Assembly (NCBI GenBank): GCA_902795525.1
Contig: CADBLN010000081.1
Coordinates: 1 to 18,102 of the forward strand
Source of the DNA: an uncultured Erysipelotrichaceae bacterium
GTDB taxonomy: Bacteria > Bacillota_I > Bacilli_A > Erysipelotrichales > Erysipelotrichaceae
Direction of reading: 5' to 3'
DNA: 18,102 nucleotides
Below are positions 7,535 to 15,188 of the stretch, piece after piece; within the stretch, counting starts at the first letter, position 1, and the number at the start of each line of letters is the position of its first letter. Made by a program: the position numbers and the translations under genes. The notes beneath the pieces were generated by a model. It saw only the letters and a program-made list of their open reading frames with translations. It did no database searches and was not told the DNA's origin.

Positions 7535-10500
7535 ATGATTGAACTTAAAGGTATTTGTAAGGATTATGAGGTTGCTGATTCAAAAGTTCATGCTTTGAAA
7601 AATGTTACTGTAACCTTTAGGCCTAATGAATTCGTAGCAGTGCTTGGTCCCTCTGGTGGAGGTAAGACAACCTTATTAAACATAGTTGGTGGTTTGGACC
7701 ACTATAGCAGCGGTGATTTAATCATCAATGGCAAAAGTACTGTTGAATTCAAAGATAGAGATTGGGATAGCTACCGTAACCATACGGTAGGTTTTGTTTT
7801 TCAATCATACAATCTAATTCCTCACCAGACAGTACTATCTAATGTTGAACTTGCTCTAACATTATCTGGCATCAGCAAAAAAGAACGCCTTGAGAGAGCT
7901 AAAAAGGCATTGGAAGACGTTGGATTGCACGATCAAATAAATAAGAAACCAAACCAGCTTTCAGGTGGTCAAATGCAAAGGGTTGCGATTGCCAGAGCCT
8001 TAGTAAATAACCCAAGAATCCTTTTGGCTGATGAACCAACAGGGGCTTTAGATACACAAAGTAGCATCCTAATTATGGATATTTTAAAGAAAGTAGCTAA
8101 GGACAGATTGGTTGTCATGGTAACCCATAACCCAGAGTTAGCTGAACAATATGCCAATAGAATCATTAGAATCAGGGATGGAGAGATTATTGATGACAGT
8201 AATCCATATACCAGCAATGAAACTAATGAAACTGATGACAGTTATGGCAAGACCACAATGAGCTTTTGGACGGCTTTCACCTTATCGTTGAATAATTTAA
8301 TGACTAAAAAGGGCAGAACTATTTTAGTGTCACTAGCTGGTTCAATTGGGATAATAGGAATTGCCTTGATTATGGCTTTAAGTAATGGGGTAAATAGATA
8401 TATTGAAGATGTCCAAAGAGATTCGCTGTCATCTTATCCATTGACCATTGAAAACAGTGATGTCGATATGACAAGTGCCATGATGAGCATGATGGGGACA
8501 GTCACTAATACTGATCCTAAAGAAGGGGAAATAAAAGAAGTTTCTATTGTTGCTGACATATTTAATCAAGTTGGAGCCAATAATCTTAAGAGTTTTAAAG
8601 AATATTTGGATCTAAACAAGGAGACTATTGACCCACTTGTTACCGCAATTAAATATTCTTATGGTATCAGTCCCTATATTTACAGCTATGATACAAGCGA
8701 AAAGGTTAGAAAATTAAACCCTAGTAACCTGTATAGTAATTTGATTTCATCATCACTTGCCAGTTATACATTTAGAGATGCCTTCCAAGAGATGGTTGAT
8801 AATGATGAACTTATTAAAAACCAATATCGTGTTTTGGCCGGTAAGTGGCCTGAAAATTATGATGAAATGGTTTTAGTAATATATAACGAGAATACTATTT
8901 CCGATTATATTGTTTATTCCTTGGGTATTAGAGATCCTCAGGATTTAAATGAATATGTTAATAAGGCTTTGAATGGTGAAACCATAGAAGTTGAAAATGA
9001 ACCAATGACTTTTACTTTGGATGATTTTGTTGGGATGAAGTTTAAACTTGTCTTAGCAAGTGATTATTATCGCTATGACAATGTTCACAGTATTTGGGAA
9101 GATATGAGTAGTGATAATGAATATGTGAAACAATTGGTGGATAATGGAATTGATTTGGAAATTGTTGGTGTAGTTATTCCTCAAGAAGGGGTTTCAAGTA
9201 CCGTGATGACACCAGGAGTTGCTTATCGTAAAGAACTCATTGAATACATAGTTAATGAAAGTAGTAAGAAAAGCATTGTTCAGCAACAGTTAGCAGATAA
9301 GTCAAAAGACGTTTATACACAAAGAAAATTTGAAGATATTAATGGTGATAAAGCTGTTGGAATGGATTTTTCAAATCTTATTAACATTGATGAAAACAAG
9401 ATTGCCAGTGCCTTTAGTGGCTTGAAGAATTTTGACCCAAGCCAAACCGCAAACGCAATGAATAGTTATGTAAATCAAGCTATGAATAATCTAACCAATG
9501 ATATTTCTTCGGCCGTCAGTAATATGACTGAAGTGGTGAGACTGGTAACGATTGAAATGTTCCAGGAATTAATTGACGAAGGATACTTTAATAATGGGAA
9601 AATTCCAAGTGAATCGGATATGCAGAAGGTCATAGAGAAAACCTTGGAGAAAGAAAACATTAAAGCCGAAATGAGAAAACTTGAACAGGAGTTTGGTGTA
9701 ACGGAAGCATATAGTCGTAAACTGTTTGCTTCAATTATGCAAAGTATGTCAAAGGCTTATGAAAGTTTAACGAGCATTTTAGGATCTGCGGCAATGGGGA
9801 ACTTGACTGAAGATATGATTGAAGAGGTTGTAAATACCTTGATGGACAATAATACCATTAGAGAAAGTATTCAAAATATTGCTAAATCATATGTTGAAAA
9901 CAAGATCAACACTGAGATGAGTTTAATGAGCTATAACATGTCAAATGCACTGGCAAAATCTTTTGAGAACATTTCAATTGATACAAAAGCCTTGGAAGAA
10001 GCTTTTGAATTCAATATGAATGAGGATGAACTGAAAAGATATATGATGTCTTTCATGAACAGCGGTAATAGAGAAAGAAGTGCTGAAGGAAATCTAAGAG
10101 ACTTGGGTTACTGCTCTTTTGCGGATCCTAACTCAATCAGTTTATACTTTGTTGATTTTGAATCAAAAGAAATGTTTAAAGACTTTTTAGAAGACTACAA
10201 TAACAAAATGGAAAGTAGCGACCAACATGAAAATGTAATTGTCTATACAGATATAACAGGAATAATGATTTCATCAGTCACTCAAATCATTGATGCGATT
10301 AGTTATGTTTTGATTGCCTTTGTTTCAGTATCGCTTGTTGTTTCATCAATCATGATTGGGATTATTACTTATATTTCAGTTTTAGAGAGAACCAAGGAGA
10401 TAGGAATACTGCGATCATTAGGGGCTTCTAAAGCAAATGTAGCCAATGTTTTTAATGCGGAAACATTCATTATCGGCCTATCTGCTGGTACTTTAGGAGT

Positions 10501-10702
10501 AGTAATTACGATGCTGCTTTGTTATCCTATTAACTGGATTGTTAGAAGTGCAACAGGTATTCCAACTCTGACCGCATATTTACCAATTCAAACAGGTTTG
10601 ATCCTGATTGTCATTAGCGTGATATTGACAATAATAGCTGGTTTAATACCTGCTAGAATGGCAACTAAATGTGACCCAGTAACTGCCTTACGAAGTGAAT
10701 AG
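7535..10702 (+). CDS. ABC ATPase-FtsX/MacB-like permease fusion with giant extracytoplasmic domain
   Basis: A type VII (MacB-like) ABC protein with ATPase and permease in one 1055-residue chain, acting at the membrane as a mechanotransmission or export machine. ATPase: Walker A GPSGGGKTT (38-46), Q-loop Gln90, signature LSGGQ (142-146), Walker B ILLADEP (162-168, Glu167), H-loop His198. First membrane helix about 262-283. Residues 284-912 form an extracytoplasmic region that includes a MacB-type segment around 431-450 and a long, probably all-helical stretch at 617-845. Three C-terminal helices (about 922-947, 977-998, 1020-1040) carry the FtsX signature ERTKEIGILRSLGAS (949-963) and a typical C-terminal PARMATKCDP. 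The start is secure because families of this kind begin at this point, although no ribosome binding site is present. The substrate is unknown; the neighbouring CotH/VTC operon hints at an envelope role. Confidence 0.9.
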   Translation: MIELKGICKDYEVADSKVHALKNVTVTFRPNEFVAVLGPSGGGKTTLLNIVGGLDHYSSGDLIINGKSTVEFKDRDWDSYRNHTVGFVFQSYNLIPHQTVLSNVELALTLSGISKKERLERAKKALEDVGLHDQINKKPNQLSGGQMQRVAIARALVNNPRILLADEPTGALDTQSSILIMDILKKVAKDRLVVMVTHNPELAEQYANRIIRIRDGEIIDDSNPYTSNETNETDDSYGKTTMSFWTAFTLSLNNLMTKKGRTILVSLAGSIGIIGIALIMALSNGVNRYIEDVQRDSLSSYPLTIENSDVDMTSAMMSMMGTVTNTDPKEGEIKEVSIVADIFNQVGANNLKSFKEYLDLNKETIDPLVTAIKYSYGISPYIYSYDTSEKVRKLNPSNLYSNLISSSLASYTFRDAFQEMVDNDELIKNQYRVLAGKWPENYDEMVLVIYNENTISDYIVYSLGIRDPQDLNEYVNKALNGETIEVENEPMTFTLDDFVGMKFKLVLASDYYRYDNVHSIWEDMSSDNEYVKQLVDNGIDLEIVGVVIPQEGVSSTVMTPGVAYRKELIEYIVNESSKKSIVQQQLADKSKDVYTQRKFEDINGDKAVGMDFSNLINIDENKIASAFSGLKNFDPSQTANAMNSYVNQAMNNLTNDISSAVSNMTEVVRLVTIEMFQELIDEGYFNNGKIPSESDMQKVIEKTLEKENIKAEMRKLEQEFGVTEAYSRKLFASIMQSMSKAYESLTSILGSAAMGNLTEDMIEEVVNTLMDNNTIRESIQNIAKSYVENKINTEMSLMSYNMSNALAKSFENISIDTKALEEAFEFNMNEDELKRYMMSFMNSGNRERSAEGNLRDLGYCSFADPNSISLYFVDFESKEMFKDFLEDYNNKMESSDQHENVIVYTDITGIMISSVTQIIDAISYVLIAFVSVSLVVSSIMIGIITYISVLERTKEIGILRSLGASKANVANVFNAETFIIGLSAGTLGVVITMLLCYPINWIVRSATGIPTLTAYLPIQTGLILIVISVILTIIAGLIPARMATKCDPVTALRSE

Positions 10703-10706
10703 TCCA

Positions 10707-10735
10707 TTTATATATCAATTTAAGTGTGGTATTAT
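10707..10735 (+). promoter_or_regulatory. Promoter of the CotH-VTC-DUF4956 operon, near-leaderless
   Basis: An extended -10 box TGGTATTAT lies at 10727-10735 with a weak -35 TTTATA at 10707-10712 (17-base spacer), all inside the 48-base gap after the ABC-FtsX stop. The predicted start site near 10742 leaves a leader of only about nine bases before ATG 10751 and no convincing ribosome binding site. The layout closely resembles that before the ABC-FtsX gene. Confidence 0.5.
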
Positions 10736-10750
10736 ATTGACGGTAAAATT

Positions 10751-13651
10751 ATGAAAAGTATCCAGGCCCCAAAGAAGAAAGTTGATTTATTATTTATTAT
10801 CACTATTATCGCAATAGTGGCTTTGAGCGTGGTTGCTGCTGGTATTGCTAAAATTGAAAAACCAAAGATTGTCCCAACCCCTTTGCCAACTGAAGAGACT
10901 ATTAATGTCAATAAATTAGTAATTAGTGAAATAATGACTAATAATGGCGGGGTCTTTATAAATAGTGAAAACCAGGCAACAGATTACTTAGAGTTATATA
11001 ACGGAACCGATAAGACAATTAATTTGAAGGGATATGGTTTATCTGATAGGACAGACGCTGTCAAATGGGTCTTTAGCGATTATTCCTTGCAACCGGGCGA
11101 ATATGTCGTTGTAGGCTTAACTGGAAAACTACAAGCAGGAATGAATGCAGCTTTTAAACTTAGTTCTAAAGGTGGCGAAACTGTCATGTTAGTAAATCCA
11201 AATAGTAAGGTTATTGATGCGATTGAAACAGTCGCTTTGAATAAGAATAATGCCATGATGAGAGATGGCAATGGTGCTTGGTTTGTCAGTGAGTATGGTA
11301 CTCCTGGCTATCCAAATACACAGAATGGTTTAACTTCATATTACGAGTCATTATTAGCTCCTGAAGATGAAACTGTTGAAATAATTGTTAATGAGTTTTT
11401 GGCACGCAATAAAGGTAATTTTAAGAATCAAGATGGAGTTTATACGGGTTTTATTGAATTTATAAACATTACTGATAAACCAGTAAATTTGTCACAATAT
11501 AGTTTAAGTGACAATACGGCAGTACCTTTCAAGTATAATTTTGAAAATGTTGAACTTGCTCCAAATGGTATATATTGTTTGTATCTTGGTTCACAGAATT
11601 ATAGTAAGGAAAAATATTTGGGATTTAACTTTGATGGTAATAATGGCAACATCGTTTTAAGTAAACAAGGCAAGATTGTTCAAAGCATTGAATATGCTGG
11701 TTTGCCTAATGGTGTTGCGATGGTCAGAACTGCTTCAGGAGAATATATTCAAAGCGGTATTCTTTCACCTGGTGATTTTAATGATCCTAATGGCATTGCA
11801 AGATTCCAAGCTAAACATCTTGCTAACCCAAGCGACATCATAATAAATGAGGTAATGTCAGATAACGATAAATACTTGGTTCAAAATACCGGAAATTACT
11901 ATGACTGGATTGAGATTAAAAATAATAGTGATCAACCTATTAATTTAAGTGAGTATTGTTTCGGCAAGAGTATCAATTCTTTAAGCACATACCAATTGCC
12001 AGAAGTTGAGTTACAGCCTGGAGAATTCATGGTCTTCATGGCCAGTGGCAATACAAACCTAAGTAATAATTCATATAAGCATTTGCCTTTTAAAATCGGA
12101 AGTGCTGATGCAGTTTATTTAAGCAAAAACGGTGAAATAATTGACAGCATGTATGTGGTGAATTTGCCATATGGATACAGCTATGGTCGCAGTGGCCAAG
12201 ATGGTTTCTACTATTTTTCAACCCCAACCCCTGGGGCTGCCAATAGCAGTGGCACAAGATACATGACCCATACTCCTGAGTTTAAAACAGCGGCAGGGGT
12301 ATATAATGGCGTATCACAAGTCTCTGTTGACATCAAAGGGGAAGGAAGCATTTATTATACAACGGATGGAAGCATCCCTAATCAAAATTCTTATCGCTAT
12401 ACAGGTCCTATAAAACTGTCAAAAACAACGGTGATTAAGGCAAGAGCTTATTTACCAGGAGCAATAACGAGCAATTACAGTGTTGCGACCTATGTGATTA
12501 ATGAAAACCACACTGTTCCTGTCGTATCAGTTTCAATGGATGAAAGTGATTTCTCGTATATCAATAGATATGCCTGGGACTTGGAAGCGGAAAGACAAGC
12601 ATATGTTGAAATGTTTGAAGAAGGGGGTTCATTTTCAGTGCCCTGTTCGATAGCCTTGTTTGGTGGTAATGCTCGTGGATACGCTAAAAAGTCTTATGCC
12701 TTAAGATTTGGTAATGAATGGGGAGCAAAGAATCTTAAGTACCAAGTTTTTAAAAACAGAGATAACAGCATCTATAAAGCATTGGTTTTGAGGTCTGGTT
12801 CGACGGACTGGACTGAAGCATATATGAGGGATATCTTAGGGACATCACTTGTGGATGATTATACTGATGTAGATGTTCAAGCCTATCGGATTGTTGTGGT
12901 TTACATCAATGGTGAGTATTGGGGATTATATAACCTAAGAGAAAAGATAAATAAACAGTTTATCGCAAATCATTACAATGTTGAACCCAATAGCGTAAAC
13001 TTAGCCAGGATAGATGGGGATGTTCAAGCAGGTTCAAAAGAAGGTTATGATGAATTAAGAAGATTTGCACGGAATAATAACATTTCAATAGCCTCTAATT
13101 ATCAATATCTAGCTGATAAATTAGACATGGTTAATCTTATTGATTATTGGATTGCTGAAACTTATGTTACTAACAACGATATTTTGAACTGCCGTTTCTT
13201 TCAAGCAGATGGCATTGATTCTAAGTGGCGATATATATTTTATGACTTAGATTATGCATGGTTTAATTCAGGTCAGAATTATTACTACTCTCATTTGACA
13301 AATTGGGAAGGCATTGGAGATGAGGTTACATTTGAAAATGATATCATTCGCAATTTGTTTAGGAATGAAACATTTAGAAATCTCTGGCTAGAACGTTTGT
13401 CTTATAACATGAAAAACACTTGGAATACTACGGTAGTTTTAAATAGAATCCAAGAAATATACAATGTTTTGAACCCTGAAATGCAAAGAAACTGCGATAG
13501 GTGGTATTTATCTTATAACCATTGGGTATCGTGTGTAGATGATCTTAGAAGCTATGCAAGAAATAGAGGAAGGTCTTATTTATCACAAACAAAGTACTTT
13601 TTTGGATTATCGGACTCTCAAATGAGAGATTATTTTGGAGACATGTGGTAA
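10751..13651 (+). CDS. Membrane-anchored CotH-family kinase with three lamin-tail domains
   Basis: A 966-residue protein. A basic N-terminus is followed by one membrane helix (about 12-31) with no evident cleavage or lipobox site, so the rest should lie outside the cell. Three lamin-tail (LTD) domains follow, each opening with a similar motif: VISEIMTNN (57-65), IIVNEFLARN (211-220) and IIINEVMSDN (363-372). A chitobiase/FN3-like module with the signature YYTTDGSIPN (535-544) covers about 508-583. The CotH kinase domain fills about 588-966, with RGYAKKSYALRF (642-653), SGSTDW (682-687), NGEYWGLYNLREK (720-732) and acidic candidates NND (808-810) and DLD (832-834). CotH kinases phosphorylate proteins; B. 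subtilis CotH acts on spore coat proteins. Start ATG 10751 is preferred over GTG 10724, whose codon lies in the -35/-10 spacer. The target and phosphate donor outside the cell are unknown. It overlaps the VTC gene by one base. Confidence 0.88.
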   Translation: MKSIQAPKKKVDLLFIITIIAIVALSVVAAGIAKIEKPKIVPTPLPTEETINVNKLVISEIMTNNGGVFINSENQATDYLELYNGTDKTINLKGYGLSDRTDAVKWVFSDYSLQPGEYVVVGLTGKLQAGMNAAFKLSSKGGETVMLVNPNSKVIDAIETVALNKNNAMMRDGNGAWFVSEYGTPGYPNTQNGLTSYYESLLAPEDETVEIIVNEFLARNKGNFKNQDGVYTGFIEFINITDKPVNLSQYSLSDNTAVPFKYNFENVELAPNGIYCLYLGSQNYSKEKYLGFNFDGNNGNIVLSKQGKIVQSIEYAGLPNGVAMVRTASGEYIQSGILSPGDFNDPNGIARFQAKHLANPSDIIINEVMSDNDKYLVQNTGNYYDWIEIKNNSDQPINLSEYCFGKSINSLSTYQLPEVELQPGEFMVFMASGNTNLSNNSYKHLPFKIGSADAVYLSKNGEIIDSMYVVNLPYGYSYGRSGQDGFYYFSTPTPGAANSSGTRYMTHTPEFKTAAGVYNGVSQVSVDIKGEGSIYYTTDGSIPNQNSYRYTGPIKLSKTTVIKARAYLPGAITSNYSVATYVINENHTVPVVSVSMDESDFSYINRYAWDLEAERQAYVEMFEEGGSFSVPCSIALFGGNARGYAKKSYALRFGNEWGAKNLKYQVFKNRDNSIYKALVLRSGSTDWTEAYMRDILGTSLVDDYTDVDVQAYRIVVVYINGEYWGLYNLREKINKQFIANHYNVEPNSVNLARIDGDVQAGSKEGYDELRRFARNNNISIASNYQYLADKLDMVNLIDYWIAETYVTNNDILNCRFFQADGIDSKWRYIFYDLDYAWFNSGQNYYYSHLTNWEGIGDEVTFENDIIRNLFRNETFRNLWLERLSYNMKNTWNTTVVLNRIQEIYNVLNPEMQRNCDRWYLSYNHWVSCVDDLRSYARNRGRSYLSQTKYFFGLSDSQMRDYFGDMW

Positions 13652-14337
13652 TGGCTGCTAGAGAATATAGATATGAGTTAAAATATGAGATTTCATTGGC
13701 TAGTTCGTTATTGCTTAAACAACAACTAAAAACTCTGATGTCAATGGACCCTCATTCTGTAAGTGAAGAATACTCTTATTACATCAGGAGTTTATACTTC
13801 GATGACGTCAATTCTTCTGCCTTTTATGAGAAGATAAATGGTGAAGAGTTTAGAAAAAAGTACCGCATTAGAATGTATAATGGAAATGATGAATACATTG
13901 TATTGGAATGCAAGTATAAACACGAAAACATGACATATAAGGATTCTTGCGTTATAAACAAAGAGGTAAGCAAGATCTTCATAAGTGGTGAGTATGGCAG
14001 GGTATTAACGAAGAATGAGTTTCTCAATAAGTTTATTAGTGAAGCCATGGCGAAGCAATTAAGACCAAGTGTCATAGTTGATTACAAAAGAACAGCCCTT
14101 ACTTATCCCACAAGTGATGTGAGGGTGACGTTTGATTCAGAAATAAGAAGCGGACGTTATAGTAGTGATTTTTTTGATACAGAATTGAATACATTGCCTT
14201 TACTTGATAGTCAACAAGTGGTGATGGAAGTGAAGTTTAATGAATTTTTACCAGAGCATATTAGTTTGATACTTAGCTCTATTCCTACCTTGAGGGAAGC
14301 AATTAGCAAGTTTGCGTTATGTCGCAATGTAAAATAG
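13651..14337 (+). CDS. VTC-type polyphosphate polymerase domain protein
   Basis: A 228-residue soluble, single-domain member of the VTC/triphosphate tunnel family, which in yeast Vtc4 makes polyphosphate from ATP. Tunnel-type residues alternate along beta strands: RYELKYEI (7-14, with Arg7, Glu9, Lys11), RKKYRIRMY (68-76, Arg72, Arg74), ECKYK (86-90), DYKRTAL (144-150, Arg147), VRVTFDSE (157-164, Arg158) and MEVKFNEF (192-199, with Glu193 the likely metal ligand). No SPX or membrane domain is present, unlike eukaryotic VTC subunits. ATG 13651 shares its A with the CotH stop (TAATG); GGAG at 13637-13640 lies ten bases upstream, and an in-frame GTG at 13645 is less likely. Coupling to CotH and DUF4956 suggests one complex or pathway. 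Polymerisation of phosphate is inferred from the family. Confidence 0.87.
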   Translation: MAAREYRYELKYEISLASSLLLKQQLKTLMSMDPHSVSEEYSYYIRSLYFDDVNSSAFYEKINGEEFRKKYRIRMYNGNDEYIVLECKYKHENMTYKDSCVINKEVSKIFISGEYGRVLTKNEFLNKFISEAMAKQLRPSVIVDYKRTALTYPTSDVRVTFDSEIRSGRYSSDFFDTELNTLPLLDSQQVVMEVKFNEFLPEHISLILSSIPTLREAISKFALCRNVK

Positions 14338-14348
14338 GAGGGTTTAAT

Positions 14349-15014
14349 ATGGAAACCATTAGTAATATTTTGTTAGAACAGTTTAATGGACCTGTTACAA
14401 TTGAGATGATTCTAGCATCCTTAATTGTTTCAGCGGTTGTATCGTTGTTCATTATCATTGTTTATAGTAAAACATTTTCAGGTGTTGTATATAACAAGAC
14501 AATGGCTCAAACCATTATAATGTTGTCAATGGTTACAGCAATGATTATTAGAACAATTAATTCTAACTTATCGCTGTCATTAGGTATGGTTGGTGCATTG
14601 TCTATTGTACGTTTCAGAACGGCCATTAAAGAACCTGTTGACACAGCTTTCATGTTTTGGGCAATTACTGCTGGAATCATGTCTGGGGCAGGATTGTATG
14701 TAATTAGTATTGTCGGCTCACTAGTGCTAGGTGTCTGTTACTATCTAGTATACATATTAAGCAGCAGGGCAAAAAGCCAATACCTATTAGTGCTGATATA
14801 TAACGAATCGGTGGAACAACAAGTTCAAGAAGCTTTGAATTCTATCACTAAAAAGCAACTTAAAAGCAAGAGCTTAACTAGTAACAACCAGATAGAAATT
14901 ACTTATGAAATTGACTTTAAAAACAGCAGTGAAGAACTTCTCCAAACTTTAAAGAATATCGAAGGAGTAAAGACTGTAAATTTAGTAAGTTATAGAAATG
15001 ATTATGGTCTATAG
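14349..15014 (+). CDS. DUF4956 membrane protein
   Basis: A 221-residue protein with membrane helices at about 21-39, 52-69, 77-88 (re-entrant or short) and 104-137, then a soluble tail of about 80 residues. The DUF4956 hallmark is clear at 79-110, with the core GMVGALSIVRFRTAIKEP (79-96) and the following DTAFMFWAI. The tail (144-221) alternates strands and helices in a way that suggests a ferredoxin/ACT-like fold, as in MgtC-type proteins. The start ATG 14349 follows AGGAGGG (14336-14342) by six bases; an in-frame ATG at 14319 lies inside the VTC gene with no site. It follows the VTC gene by 11 bases. DUF4956 proteins commonly sit beside VTC-domain genes, so it may anchor the polymerase or translocate polyphosphate; this is inference. 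Confidence 0.85.
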   Translation: METISNILLEQFNGPVTIEMILASLIVSAVVSLFIIIVYSKTFSGVVYNKTMAQTIIMLSMVTAMIIRTINSNLSLSLGMVGALSIVRFRTAIKEPVDTAFMFWAITAGIMSGAGLYVISIVGSLVLGVCYYLVYILSSRAKSQYLLVLIYNESVEQQVQEALNSITKKQLKSKSLTSNNQIEITYEIDFKNSSEELLQTLKNIEGVKTVNLVSYRNDYGL

Positions 15015-15042
15015 TCAATCTCAATAGAAATACTTGATAAAT

Positions 15043-15082
15043 AACTCATGGATATGTTTGACATTCATGGGTTTTATTTTTT
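15043..15082 (+). terminator. Intrinsic terminator of the CotH-VTC-DUF4956 operon
   Basis: AACTCATG (15043-15050) pairs with CATGGGTT (15066-15073), with one G-T wobble, and about three further pairs extend the stem inward around the loop. A T-rich tract follows (15072-15082). It lies 28 bases after the DUF4956 stop and separates this operon from the drug exporter. Confidence 0.78.
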
Positions 15083-15145
15083 AAGCGGTAATGCTGTATA
15101 ACTAGGTATTCAGAGTTATTCTACTTTTATTTATAAATGAAAGAG

Positions 15146-15179
15146 TATAAAATAATACATATGTGTCAACGAAAGGGGA
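15146..15179 (+). promoter_or_regulatory. Leader of the ABC exporter operon: -10 candidate and ribosome binding site
   Basis: The 174-base gap 15015-15188 holds the terminator above and then this leader. A -10-like TATAAA (15146-15151) with no clear -35 would start transcription near 15158. The ribosome binding site AAAGGGGA (15172-15179) sits nine bases before ATG 15189. A 13-codon reading frame (15161-15202) overlaps the start of the exporter gene. No riboswitch-like structure was recognised. Confidence 0.4.
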
Positions 15180-15188
15180 TACGGCTTA

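Noticed and set aside
10724..10750. GTG start for the CotH protein nine codons earlier
   Set aside because: The GTG codon and the first added codons fall on the promoter's extended -10 element and no ribosome binding site precedes it.
14319..14348. Earlier ATG for the DUF4956 protein inside the VTC gene
   Set aside because: A strong AGGAGGG lies between this ATG and ATG 14349, and the extra residues include no membrane or family feature.
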